In this document: piece by piece, positions 1 through 9,022 of the stretch
Numbering within the stretch: position 1 is the stretch's first letter
Layout: each line of letters begins with the position of its first letter
DNA from: Oribacterium asaccharolyticum ACB7
GTDB taxonomy: Bacteria; Bacillota; Clostridia; Lachnospirales; Lachnospiraceae
Length of the DNA: 64,000 nucleotides
Direction: 5' to 3'
NCBI RefSeq assembly: GCF_000238075.1
Contig: NZ_JH414504.1
Coordinates: forward strand, 910,504-974,503
Notes under the pieces: generated by a model
Told to the model about the DNA's origin: nothing
The model's database searches: none
The model's input: only the letters and a program-made list of their open reading frames with translations
Program-made: the position numbers and the translations under genes

Positions 1-2055
1 CCCTTTAAAATGAAGCCAGCCGTTTAAAGTCACTGCCCCGCTTAAGGTATAATCATTCTCGGCGTTCTCTATTTTTTCCGCGGAAGTGAACACATAAGGA
101 CCGAAAACCGTTTTCTTTTGATCGCCATCTGCAATAACGGAAAATCCTTTTTGTATCACTTTCTTTTTTCCGTTAAAGCTGACTTCCACATTGTAAGAAC
201 CGACTGCAATGCCGGCAGGCACGGTCATTTCATAGGTTTCTTTATCGATATACTTGGTCGTAAGGGTATAGTCGATATTGCCGTTTAATTTGACTGAAAT
301 CTTGTCCTTTTCCTGAAATCCTTCTCCCTTTAACCGAACCGTCGTATCCTGCAATCCCTTATAGACAAACCTCGGAAAGACACCGTCAATTCGGACATCT
401 TGCATAGCCCCTAAGGCATTTTCACTGTCTGCAGCACCTTCTAAAGAATATGTTTTTACATCTCTGCTGTTTTCAGCCGGTAAAGTAATCTCCAAAGTTC
501 TACCGGACATCGTTAGCGTATCTTCCGCCTTATATTTTACTTCATACTGACTGTAAACCTTTGCATGCAACATGTCATAGAAGGAACTCAGGCTGGAACT
601 GTCGTACACATAGACAAATTTTCCGTTTCCGCTGGAAGCTATCGTACTCAAATAAGCAGTATCGACCTCATTACCGAGTCCCATGGTGTAAATGGTAATC
701 CCCTGCTGCTGTGCCTTTTTCCCTATCTCTTTCTGAATCTCCTCCGCCGTCTTCGGATAGTTGTCCTGTCCGTCCGTCATAAGAATCAGAACATTGCTTT
801 CCGTAGACTTTGTTCCGTAATTGGACAGACTGTCTACAACGGCATGGAACATATCGGTTCCGCCATTGGCTTCCATGCTTTCCGCAAGGTCTATCAGCTT
901 ATCGTCGGAAGCGCCGAAGGATGCCGCATCCACGATTCCGTCATTGAAAGTTACGATAGAAAGATTTTCATTCTTATTCTTATCCTGAATGAAACGGAGC
1001 ACCGACTGCCGTAAGTCCTCTATGCTGCCTTGCATACTGCCTGAAACGTCACAAACCAGAATAATGTTCGATGCCGTATAATCCAGCTTCTTTATGCTAA
1101 AATCCGTGATTTCCGTTCCGCAGTCATAGAGTTTCAGTGCCTTCTGTAAATCCTTTACATCACTGTAATTGCTGTCAATCTGCACGACAGCCGTAATCTC
1201 TTCAAACTTTTCCGTATTGATTTGTCCTATGGAAATGGCGGTCTTTGCCTTACTGACGTATTCCACGGCAGCCTGTGAAAATTTCTTGTTTTTCTCTTCT
1301 TCCTCCGTATCGGAAGAGTTCTTCTCTGTTTTCTTTTGTTTTTTAGAATCGACGGAAGTATCCGCATCCTCCGTATTTTCCTGCTCGGGCATCACCGCAT
1401 CCGCTTTGGAAGAAATAATTTCTTCTACATCCACGGTCAGAGAGTGATCCAGCACCGTATCCACATAGTTTGATACATTTTTGATATTTTCCGACTCATC
1501 CTCGTCATCATTTTCAATTACACCGATAATTTGAGACATGGCTGCAACATAGCTGTCGTCCTCATTGTCCTGGGAACTGTAAATAGCCTCCCTTAAGTAC
1601 TGATCGGTGGAAACTTCATTTCCGAAATAGTTTTCAATTTTTGCAAGCTCCAGATTCACCTTCGTGGCATCTGTGCCGGCTTCTTCCTCTGCCGCTTTCG
1701 TTAAATTCTCCTTGATGGTGTAAAGAACAGGCTCCTCCAACTGTCGGTCCAGTGCTTCCACGCGTGCCTTTAGTGCCTTCCTTTCCTGTACGGTCATATC
1801 CTCATGGATATTGCGGTAAATCTTATTCAGTTGCTTTGTAAGCTGCTCCGCATCCCGACTGTCAATGCTTTGGAATGCGTCGGAGAAGTCCTTTTCCCCT
1901 ACCAAATTTCCCATATATAATTCCGCCGCTATCATAGATTCATGATAGGAAGAATCCGCTTTCAGATTCTCGGTAAGCTCTGCAAAATCTCCGTCCATAA
2001 CATACGATTTGATACGAGCCTTGTTTATGGAATCAATAGAGAAATACTCCTTATT
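1..2055 (-). CDS. VWA-domain protein, downstream frame (3' end beyond window)
   Basis: The minus-strand frame stays open from the left edge to about 2250. It carries a clear von Willebrand factor A domain: a MIDAS motif DVSGS (near 1030-1060), the Thr of NGGTD (near 870) and MTDGQDN (near 775). After the VWA comes an Ig-like stretch (near 60-330) resembling an IPT/TIG fold. Before it lies an acidic, Lys/Glu/Ser-rich helical segment. VWA domains bind ligands or partners through a metal ion, and the context suggests an extracytoplasmic protein. No convincing start exists: the only in-frame ATG (1998) lacks a ribosome binding site. The frame continues smoothly from the upstream gene (2025-2795) if one A is added to the A6 tract at 2054-2059. 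I therefore read both as one gene of more than 900 residues interrupted by an indel or sequencing error. The C-terminus lies outside the window. Confidence 0.75.
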
Positions 2056-2795
2056 TTTTCTTCCATCTCGGAAAAAAGCTTCTTGTACTTCGCTGTAGAT
2101 TTTGTTTCTTCTTCGCCTATATTTGCATAGTCTGCAGAAACCTCGGAAACCGCCTCCGCATACTCCTTCGCCGTTTTGGAAACGGAATAAGAGCTCTGAA
2201 TGGCCTTCTCCACCTTTTTCTCTATTTTGCCGTCTTGCTTTTCCAGCGCCTTCTTAGCCGTCTCATATTGCTCCTTGGAATAGCCGTATTCCGTGATATC
2301 CTTTCCCTGGCTCGTAAGATAATCCGCCATAATGACATCGGACAGCGGATCCTGCATCTGTTCCGACGCTAAAAGAAGCTCCTCCGATTTTTTGGAAATC
2401 AACTTGGTATTTTCACTTAAATAAAGATAAAGCGGATAGGCCCGGTCATACTCTCCCTGCAACAAAGCCATTCTGGCCGTTGCCAGCCTGCACTCGTCAT
2501 CATAGCCGTATGCCTCACTGTACTGTTCTATAACCTCCTCCGCTTCCGGATAGGCTTTCTCATCAATCAGCGCATTCATGAATTCAGTCATCTTTTTCTG
2601 TGACAGCACGGGCTTATGCTTTAATTCCGATGCAAAAGCGGACAGACCGCGAAACAGAAGTCCTCCGCTCAAAACCAGTAGGAGCAGCGAAATTATGATT
2701 TTTTGAACTTGAAAGGCCTTTCTTTTTACCAAAAGTACTGTAGCAACTACCGCTCCGGGCAATAAGCCAAGACCAAGTTGTAAGTAAATATTCAT
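2025..2795 (-). CDS. Membrane/TPR-like N-terminal part of the split VWA protein
   Basis: The 256-residue reading frame has two hydrophobic segments (about residues 5-22 and 33-50), which predict an N-terminal membrane anchor or hairpin. Helical, Tyr/Glu-rich repeats at about 70-160 resemble TPR-type units (pattern EYDRAYPLYLYL), and a coiled-coil-prone Lys/Glu segment follows at 170-250. It stops abruptly at a TAA created by the frame after an A6 run (2054-2059). A one-base insertion there joins it to the VWA frame downstream. On its own it would be a truncated anchor without its VWA head. The next gene upstream (2851-4371) is 55 bases away on the same strand and may be co-transcribed. Function is unknown; a role in envelope sensing or adhesion is inference from domain type only. 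Confidence 0.65.
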   Translation of the reverse strand: MNIYLQLGLGLLPGAVVATVLLVKRKAFQVQKIIISLLLLVLSGGLLFRGLSAFASELKHKPVLSQKKMTEFMNALIDEKAYPEAEEVIEQYSEAYGYDDECRLATARMALLQGEYDRAYPLYLYLSENTKLISKKSEELLLASEQMQDPLSDVIMADYLTSQGKDITEYGYSKEQYETAKKALEKQDGKIEKKVEKAIQSSYSVSKTAKEYAEAVSEVSADYANIGEEETKSTAKYKKLFSEMEEKIRSISLLIP

Positions 2796-2850
2796 TCCTT
2801 CACCTCTTTTTAGATTTTGTAATCCAAGATAATCTATTTTCCGCCACTCT

Positions 2851-4371
2851 TTAAAGCTTGATTTCCTTCATACTAAGGAGAGCCTTCTTATTTACCTCTG
2901 AAAGTACAGATTTTTGCCTATCTTTTTCAATTAGTCTCTCCACAATCGAAAACTCTTCTTCCGTAAAATAGGAAAAAGAAATGCCACTATCCGGAATATC
3001 CATGATTCCCGTATCAAATCTAATCAAATCAATATCCAAGCGGAAGCATTCCAATATTACCGTGATATATTTATTGGCAATCTCGTACTTTTCCTCCTCA
3101 TAAGCTCGGTAGCACTCCTCCAGCGGTAAATAATAGCTTCGCAAATCCTTCGTCGCGCAATCCCCAAGGAGAGTGAGTATCTCCTCTTCTAAAGCCTTCT
3201 TCTCTTCTTCCAGTTGTTTATTTTCCTGCTTAACTTTCCTGTACCCTTCTCCGATATCCTCACAGCCGAGCATCACCTTATTCAATTCCAGTTCTTTACT
3301 ACGTAATCTTTGGCGTTCAGAATCTATTCTCTTTAAATCCTCTCTTATATTTTTCATGCCGAGATTCGACTGATCATAAATGGAGAGCAAAAATTGTATT
3401 GCTGACAGTTTTCCGCTTCCTTCCATCAATTTTTGTAAAGCAAATTGTTTGAAAAAACGCATTTCTCTATTAATAATGAAATTTGTGCCTCTCTCGTTTA
3501 CTTGTCGAAGAACTTTGCAACAATAGCGTTCATCCCAGGAAAATAAATCCTCCATTAGCCGAAACAAAGTAATATCATTTTCTGCGGACACCAACAGCTC
3601 AATATTTTCGATAATCACTTCCGAATCATTGTTTTTTATTGCATTTTTTGTATATTCCTCAAGCTTTCTATCTATGTTTTTTAAAGTTTCATGTGCATCT
3701 ACACTTCTTTTGACATACTCCTTATGTGCTTCTTCCACCTGCTTTTCATCTCCGGAATTCAGTTTTTTCTCTAACGCCCGGATTTCCGTTTGTAAAGCCC
3801 GACATAGGTCCTCCTTTTCGGGAGAAGCGCATTCTCTCAGCTCTTTTTCCAGTTTTTTGATTTTATAAAGATAATCCGATACATATGGATAATTCGTAAG
3901 TCGAAGCAACTGCTCATACTCTTCTCGCAGCTGCTTTTTAATCCCTTCCTTTCCGAAATAGATACTGATCATTTGAAAAGAAAGAATCACTAAGAGAACT
4001 GTTGAAAAAATTGAAGACAACAAAACGCCGGCATATCTCCCTATCGCATACATCAAAATGGAATAAAGTAATGCCGTTAAAAGATACACCGTGATTCCGG
4101 TAAAACAGGTCCAAAAAGGTTTAATCAGCTTTGTTTCTTTGATATCCACCCAATAGGCCTGCCCGAAGTTCGAGGATAAAACCGATGTTAAAGACAGGAC
4201 AATCAAGGTATTGGCAATTTGTCCCAGTAAAAGATCAAAATAATTGATTTCTCGCAGAGATTCTATGGCTTTGTCAATATTAAAAAGATAGAGGAGAAAC
4301 GATGCTACAAGAAGAAAAGCTATTGTTACGGAAACATATTTAACTGTTCTGGATTTTAAATGGATCTCCAT
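2851..4371 (-). CDS. Membrane protein with long coiled-coil cytoplasmic region, unknown function
   Basis: A 507-residue protein. The start is the ATG at 4371, preceded by AGGTGG at good spacing; an in-frame TTG four codons upstream lacks such a site. The N-terminal third has about four hydrophobic stretches (residues roughly 12-32, 45-65, 85-110 and 115-135), so it is a polytopic membrane protein. The rest is strongly charged, helical and coiled-coil-like (many EEL, KKLE and EEEK patterns), with no enzyme motif that I recognise. It lies between the split VWA gene and a methyltransferase on the same strand, with 85 bases separating it from the latter. The combination of coiled-coil membrane protein and TPR/VWA membrane protein suggests a shared envelope complex, but that is inference. 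Confidence 0.75.
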   Translation of the reverse strand: MEIHLKSRTVKYVSVTIAFLLVASFLLYLFNIDKAIESLREINYFDLLLGQIANTLIVLSLTSVLSSNFGQAYWVDIKETKLIKPFWTCFTGITVYLLTALLYSILMYAIGRYAGVLLSSIFSTVLLVILSFQMISIYFGKEGIKKQLREEYEQLLRLTNYPYVSDYLYKIKKLEKELRECASPEKEDLCRALQTEIRALEKKLNSGDEKQVEEAHKEYVKRSVDAHETLKNIDRKLEEYTKNAIKNNDSEVIIENIELLVSAENDITLFRLMEDLFSWDERYCCKVLRQVNERGTNFIINREMRFFKQFALQKLMEGSGKLSAIQFLLSIYDQSNLGMKNIREDLKRIDSERQRLRSKELELNKVMLGCEDIGEGYRKVKQENKQLEEEKKALEEEILTLLGDCATKDLRSYYLPLEECYRAYEEEKYEIANKYITVILECFRLDIDLIRFDTGIMDIPDSGISFSYFTEEEFSIVERLIEKDRQKSVLSEVNKKALLSMKEIKL

Positions 4372-4456
4372 CTGCCACCTCAAGCGATTAGTTTAGAATA
4401 ATTTTATTATCTCTTATATTCTTAAAAATGGCAAGATTTATCTGCAAAAATAAGAT

Positions 4457-5200
4457 TTAGTCCTCCCTGCATTTTAATAGCGCATACCAATGACTCGTCT
4501 CCGACTGCTCTTTTTTATCCAAAAAATCCATATAGCCTTCCTCGACAAACTCTGCCCCCTTCATGCACTCCCGAATAAGGCTTTTATATTCCTCACGAGT
4601 TCTATAGATTGCACCATAGTAATCCTTTAAGTTCTCTGACCAGATATGGTCTAAAGTCAACCTTTCCTTTTTTCCGACGCTCTCTTCAAAATAAAGTAAA
4701 GTGTTCTGATTCACTAAGCGCCTTAAAAGTCGATAAGACTCCATCAACTCATCTTCATTAATATACATGGAAACACCGGCCATAAGAACAATGTCATACT
4801 GACGAGTTGTGATTTGAGGATTGGAAAGGGCATCCACAATAGACATGGTATAAAAATGGCAGTTTCTGTTTCCGCTGTTCTGTTTTGCCACGGCAATCAT
4901 CTCCGATGAAAAATCAACACCATAATATTCCTTGCACTGATCGGAAACCGCATCCGCCATCCTTCCCATCCCACAGCCCAAATCCAGAATCACTTTGTTG
5001 CGATTCAGCCCTAATTTGGGAAGAATAAAACCCTTTTCGTATTCATCCCATTTCACCGCATATTCAGGGTCTTGATCTCCCAACAAAACGGTAGTATATT
5101 CCTGCTCTCTATTTTTGATTGTTTTCGCTCTTTGATCATAAAAGGAAACAGTGCCTTTCGTATCAATACTCACTTTTTCCCCATATACACGTCCTGCCAT
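4457..5200 (-). CDS. Class I SAM-dependent methyltransferase
   Basis: A 247-residue protein with a Rossmann-type methyltransferase core. Motif I is ILDLGCGMGR (residues about 71-80), followed by an acidic-strand motif (YYGVDFSSEMI) and a post-motif (YDIVLMAGVSMYI). This fold binds S-adenosylmethionine; the substrate cannot be read from the sequence. About 60 residues precede motif I, and the C-terminal part after about residue 170 (KDYYGAIYRTREEY) probably forms the substrate lid. A GGAGG site lies about 10 bases before the ATG. It sits downstream of the large helical/SWIM gene pair but is separated by a 198-base gap containing a dispersed repeat, so membership of that operon is uncertain. 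Small-molecule or sugar methylation are both possible. Confidence 0.85.
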   Translation of the reverse strand: MAGRVYGEKVSIDTKGTVSFYDQRAKTIKNREQEYTTVLLGDQDPEYAVKWDEYEKGFILPKLGLNRNKVILDLGCGMGRMADAVSDQCKEYYGVDFSSEMIAVAKQNSGNRNCHFYTMSIVDALSNPQITTRQYDIVLMAGVSMYINEDELMESYRLLRRLVNQNTLLYFEESVGKKERLTLDHIWSENLKDYYGAIYRTREEYKSLIRECMKGAEFVEEGYMDFLDKKEQSETSHWYALLKCRED

Positions 5201-5350
5201 CTATGCATTGCCTCCCTATCCGTTATCAGTTAAGCTAAATCTTCGTTCCTATTATAAAGATAGCGGTACTTTCCTTCAATAGATAACTGTTCTACACGCT
5301 TGCTTCCATGTTATCCTGCAAGGCTACTTTCATCCCTAAGATGATTTTTT

Positions 5351-5382
5351 TTGTTCCAATCTGCATTTTTTTCATATAGAAA
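5351..5382. repeat. Dispersed repeat copy A (32-nt exact core)
   Basis: The 32 bases from TTGTTCCAATCTGC to CATATAGAAA recur exactly at 12005-12036, and similarity extends on both sides (about 5339-5402 versus 11993-12057). Read on the minus strand, both copies give the same peptide, DITL..FLYEKNADWN. They may therefore be fragments of the 3' end of a formerly coding sequence. Copy A abuts the stop codon of the large gene ending at 5399. Confidence 0.8.
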
Positions 5383-5398
5383 TCCAAGAAGTGTGATA

Positions 5399-8299
5399 TC
5401 ATGCGATTCCCAAGATTTCGAAAAGCTCCCTAGCTTTCTTAACCGCGGTAGACTTTGCACCGCAGTTTGCCATTTCCAAAAGCCCGGGCCATAGGGCATC
5501 CTCTTTCGAAATAGATCCTCTTTTTGCGGCTTCCCTTAAATATGCTCCATAATAGATGCACAGATCTAAAATTCTGTTGATCCAGACAGGCGGTTTTCCT
5601 GTCTCCGCTGTTTTCACTCCCGCATCTTTTATACATTCCCAGAGCATTCCCCAGCAAATACTTAAGACTTCGCCTTCCTTTTCCACAATTCGCACAAGCT
5701 TGGCAGGACTGATTTCTTCATAGCTTAAGAGCAACCTTGTAATTTCTCTTAATGTCTTTAAAGATAATGTCCCGGATTGAACCAATTCTTTAAACAGACT
5801 CTTTGCCCCGTAGATGCTTTCTCCATCCTGAGCCAAAAGCGCTACTGCAAAGCTTAAAAACAGTTTGGAATAGGGTGTAGCCTCGCCTTCCAGGGGAGAT
5901 TTATTTCCTCCTCGCCAGTTTCTAAATTTGCTAACTACAATCTTTTTCTGAGCACTGTCATAGTGAAGCCACGCTAAATTTTCCTCCTCTATCAGTTCGC
6001 CATTTCGGTCTATCTTACTGGCAGAAACCTGTCTCTCATGAGCTAAAGCATATAACCATCCGGCAATGACCACCTGATAGGAACAGTCCGAATCCTCTGG
6101 CAAATCCAAGTCGAATTGAAAAACTTTTTCGTTTTTTCTTAGTTCTATGGCCTTGACCCGAAAAGTAACATGGTCTTCTATAAGTTCTTTTCCTTCCGGC
6201 AAAGGAAGCCATACTTTCTCAAAATCGGCGGGAGCGGGGGTCTCTACGGAAGCTATTATATTGCTTTTTGATGTATTCTTTATATTTCCTTGATTCTCTC
6301 TTAAGCCTCTATCATTGATTAAGCTTATATCTTCATTTAAAGCCACATTATCTTTTCGACTGGAGTTTTCTCTTAATCCTGCGTTTTTAGCACTCTGTAT
6401 CTGCTCTGTCTCTATGAAAACCAATTTCTCAAGGATTTCTTTTGCATAAGATACCGCCTTGGAGGAGCCGCTTTTTTCTGCCAAAATACGGATAGACTTC
6501 ATTTCCAATGCTTCTTTGGGAGCAAGCTTTTTTTCTACCGCAAGTATCACCTCATCCAGATAATCTCTTAAAAACTTTACAATCTCCGCAGTTCCGGCCA
6601 GGATTCTGGGCATCTTTAAGGACTGATCCACTGTGTCGCAGGCTACCTTCCACACTAAACTCAGCATCCTCTCATTTGCCATAAAGTCCATGGCAACAGA
6701 AAGATTTGCCAGGTTGGACAACTCCCCGCCGCTCCAATCCAGATAGGAAATATCCGCCAGTCCCGGAAGTAAAAGCCCTCTTTCCCAGGCTTCCCGGTTT
6801 GCCTTTAGCGCATCCTCCGCATTTTCATCACTAAGCCTTCCAAATACCGTAATCCAGTTCATCAACGCCCCCTTACTTAAGGGCTTTCTCCTTCTTGCCA
6901 GCTGTCGCAAAATAATGCCTTGTCCATGATAAACTTCAAAATCTCTATGCACTGCCGTAAGGGAATAATCACCCCAATTCGGAAAAATCGAAAACAGTGC
7001 GTTATGACTGTAAGACAGTCTATAAGGCAGTGCCTTAAGGCTTTCCGGCATTTTTAGTTCCACATTCCAAAACGGCGTTTCTCCCGGGAAAAACACCGGC
7101 TCTACATATGGGTGGTGCAAATAAGCTGCAATCAACTCCCCCATCAAAATGTCTTTTCCCTCTTCATCCTGCAAAAATTCTCCGGAGGGAAGCTGAACTT
7201 TCAAGTCAATTTCCTTTAGCTTATCCGTGTACCCGCTTCTATCTTCCTGTGAAAATGTCTCCGTATCCAGTCTTGTTAATGCAAGCTGTAAGTCCGGCTC
7301 CATTACATAGGAGAATTTTTCCGCCCGGTACAGACTTAGTCGCTCCAGGAAATCCTCTATGGAAATGCTTAAGTCTTCAAAGCTTGGGGTGCTAAGTAAG
7401 CAGGGCCATTGTCCCATGGTACGAAAAAGAAGCTCTCTTCGCATGGTTAAGAGTTCCCGATACTCTATCTTTACAATTTCTTTCTCCCCCTGCCAAAATC
7501 TTTGCCGGCTTTCCTCCACCGGCCTCATTTCTATTCCTCTTGCCCATCTCCCCAATGTCCATAAAATGCCGGAATCGCTGTTGGGAATTCCCAGAAGACT
7601 CATTTTGGCTTCTTCCGGATTTTTGTATGCAATGTGATTTGCCAAGGCAAGGAACTGTTCAAAAAGAAGGTCTTCTACACACTCCTTTCTATCGGAAAGC
7701 AGGGCAACCATGTCCGTTAAGCTTTCCGCCGTTTCCTCTCCCAAGCTAAATCTTGGAACCTCCCAAAGCTTAGGGCTTTCTCTCCATAAGCCCCGCAATT
7801 CTTTTGTACTTTCTTCCTGTTCCAACGCTATCCCCCAGGACAGGGCCAATTTTTCTGCAAGGCCGGCAATGCTCTTATCCTCATCCTGCAAATAAAGGGA
7901 AAGCCATTCTGCAAAGTCATTGGCGGATTTTGGCTTCTCTCGTTTTAAAGCCGAATGTAAAAGCATCTTCTTCGTTTTCTTAACCTTAGCCGAAGTACAG
8001 GAAATTAAGACCGGATACAGAAGCTCCTCGGAGATATTTTCTATAAGGACCGGAGCAAATCGCTCTATAAGAGGACTCTCCCCAAGCCCCAGTAGGGAAA
8101 TAAGATTTTCCGCCCTATCAAGGAAATCCTTTTCTGCACAGCCAAGCTTATCCAAAAGTTCTACCCATGCTTTTCTGTCCCCGGGTCTTTTCGCAATATA
8201 CAGTGCATCAAAGATATACTCTTTCGCCGCTTCTTTACGGAGTAAATGATTCTCTACGCCAAAGAAAAGCAACTCGGGAAAGGGGCCTGTTGCGGGCAT
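5399..8299 (-). CDS. Large helical protein, main part (DUF6493-like; partner of SWIM protein)
   Basis: This 966-residue frame is the bulk of a protein whose first 174 residues are encoded at 8373-8897 in another frame. The frames join if one A is removed from the A7 run at 8391-8397, giving a continuous 1165-residue product. It is mostly alpha-helical and leucine-rich, like HEAT-type scaffolds, with no catalytic motif that I recognise. A Ser/Asn-rich linker at about 640-690 contains two GLREN repeats. From memory it resembles the large DUF6493-type proteins found beside SWIM zinc-finger proteins in bacteria; this is family recall, not a search result. The ATG at 8299 has no ribosome binding site, which also supports one longer gene. 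The SWIM gene lies immediately upstream. Confidence 0.75.
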   Translation of the reverse strand: MPATGPFPELLFFGVENHLLRKEAAKEYIFDALYIAKRPGDRKAWVELLDKLGCAEKDFLDRAENLISLLGLGESPLIERFAPVLIENISEELLYPVLISCTSAKVKKTKKMLLHSALKREKPKSANDFAEWLSLYLQDEDKSIAGLAEKLALSWGIALEQEESTKELRGLWRESPKLWEVPRFSLGEETAESLTDMVALLSDRKECVEDLLFEQFLALANHIAYKNPEEAKMSLLGIPNSDSGILWTLGRWARGIEMRPVEESRQRFWQGEKEIVKIEYRELLTMRRELLFRTMGQWPCLLSTPSFEDLSISIEDFLERLSLYRAEKFSYVMEPDLQLALTRLDTETFSQEDRSGYTDKLKEIDLKVQLPSGEFLQDEEGKDILMGELIAAYLHHPYVEPVFFPGETPFWNVELKMPESLKALPYRLSYSHNALFSIFPNWGDYSLTAVHRDFEVYHGQGIILRQLARRRKPLSKGALMNWITVFGRLSDENAEDALKANREAWERGLLLPGLADISYLDWSGGELSNLANLSVAMDFMANERMLSLVWKVACDTVDQSLKMPRILAGTAEIVKFLRDYLDEVILAVEKKLAPKEALEMKSIRILAEKSGSSKAVSYAKEILEKLVFIETEQIQSAKNAGLRENSSRKDNVALNEDISLINDRGLRENQGNIKNTSKSNIIASVETPAPADFEKVWLPLPEGKELIEDHVTFRVKAIELRKNEKVFQFDLDLPEDSDCSYQVVIAGWLYALAHERQVSASKIDRNGELIEEENLAWLHYDSAQKKIVVSKFRNWRGGNKSPLEGEATPYSKLFLSFAVALLAQDGESIYGAKSLFKELVQSGTLSLKTLREITRLLLSYEEISPAKLVRIVEKEGEVLSICWGMLWECIKDAGVKTAETGKPPVWINRILDLCIYYGAYLREAAKRGSISKEDALWPGLLEMANCGAKSTAVKKARELFEILGIA

Positions 8300-8372
8300 G
8301 TTCAGGGAAATTCCCTTTTCGATATGCTCTACAAATCTTCTCAGAATTTCTTCCTTCTCCAGCGTAAAGCTA

Positions 8373-8897
8373 TCATCGAAGAGATAGTCCTTTTTTTGCC
8401 CCCAGCAATATCACCGAAGAGGCTGCTGCCCAGTCTTTCATATACTCCACGGATTCCGGAATAGGGAGATTCATCCTGTGCAGAAGTTTCAGGCAGAGCA
8501 TACCAAGGACGGACAGGGAATGCTCCCATGCCCTCCTGTTACCGCTTTCGGCAGCGGAAATAAAATTCACTGCAAAGTTCTCTCCCCTGGCCATAATTGC
8601 CTGAAGAGTAATTTCATCTCCCCGACCTATCACATTTGCCGCCCTCTTAGCCTCCACACCGATTCGAACGGTAAAAACAGCAAGCTTCTTAAGATCAACA
8701 TCTATAACTGGAGCAAAGCCGTAGCTGTTCTCGGATAATTGTTTGACCTGTACCCATTCTCCGGATTTTAGCCCCTCCCTTGCAATCCCTTGCTCTTCCT
8801 TAGTTCCTATTCCAAGGCTTAAGATATTTTCATAAGCGCTTTCCTCATACCCTAAAGAACGGTAGATTGCAACAGCGCTTTCCAGTTTGCTTGCCAT
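8373..8897 (-). CDS. N-terminal part of the large SWIM-associated helical protein (frameshifted)
   Basis: A 174-residue frame starts at an ATG with AAAGGAG seven bases upstream, so this is the real translation start of the large gene. It is helical and ends in LLGAKKGLSLR at a premature stop. The out-of-frame continuation of the same DNA reads DYLFDDSFTLEKEEILRRF and runs into the 966-residue frame. The break falls exactly on an A7 tract (T7 on the plus strand, 8391-8397); six As would restore one frame. Possible explanations are a sequencing error, phase variation, transcriptional slippage or a genuine pseudogene. Both frames look coding (no other internal stop), so a recent or artefactual break is favoured. 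Confidence 0.75.
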   Translation of the reverse strand: MASKLESAVAIYRSLGYEESAYENILSLGIGTKEEQGIAREGLKSGEWVQVKQLSENSYGFAPVIDVDLKKLAVFTVRIGVEAKRAANVIGRGDEITLQAIMARGENFAVNFISAAESGNRRAWEHSLSVLGMLCLKLLHRMNLPIPESVEYMKDWAAASSVILLGAKKGLSLR

Positions 8898-9022
8898 CGT
8901 AAACTCCTTTATTTACTTTTCCAGCCGAATGATATCCACTTGTCACCCTATCGGCTTACAGTCTTTATATTATATTACTTGCTAAGTTATAGTCCTTAGA
9001 CTATTTGCTTGCCTGCTGAAAA

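Noticed and set aside
2025..2060. Programmed -1 frameshift in the VWA gene
   Set aside because: The A6 run lacks a proper X XXY YYZ heptamer in the zero frame, and the AAGGAG lies downstream instead of upstream; an indel is simpler.
5311..5499. Short minus-strand frame near the end of the large gene
   Set aside because: It overlaps the well-supported large gene in another frame and has no ribosome binding site; its tail only reflects dispersed repeat A.
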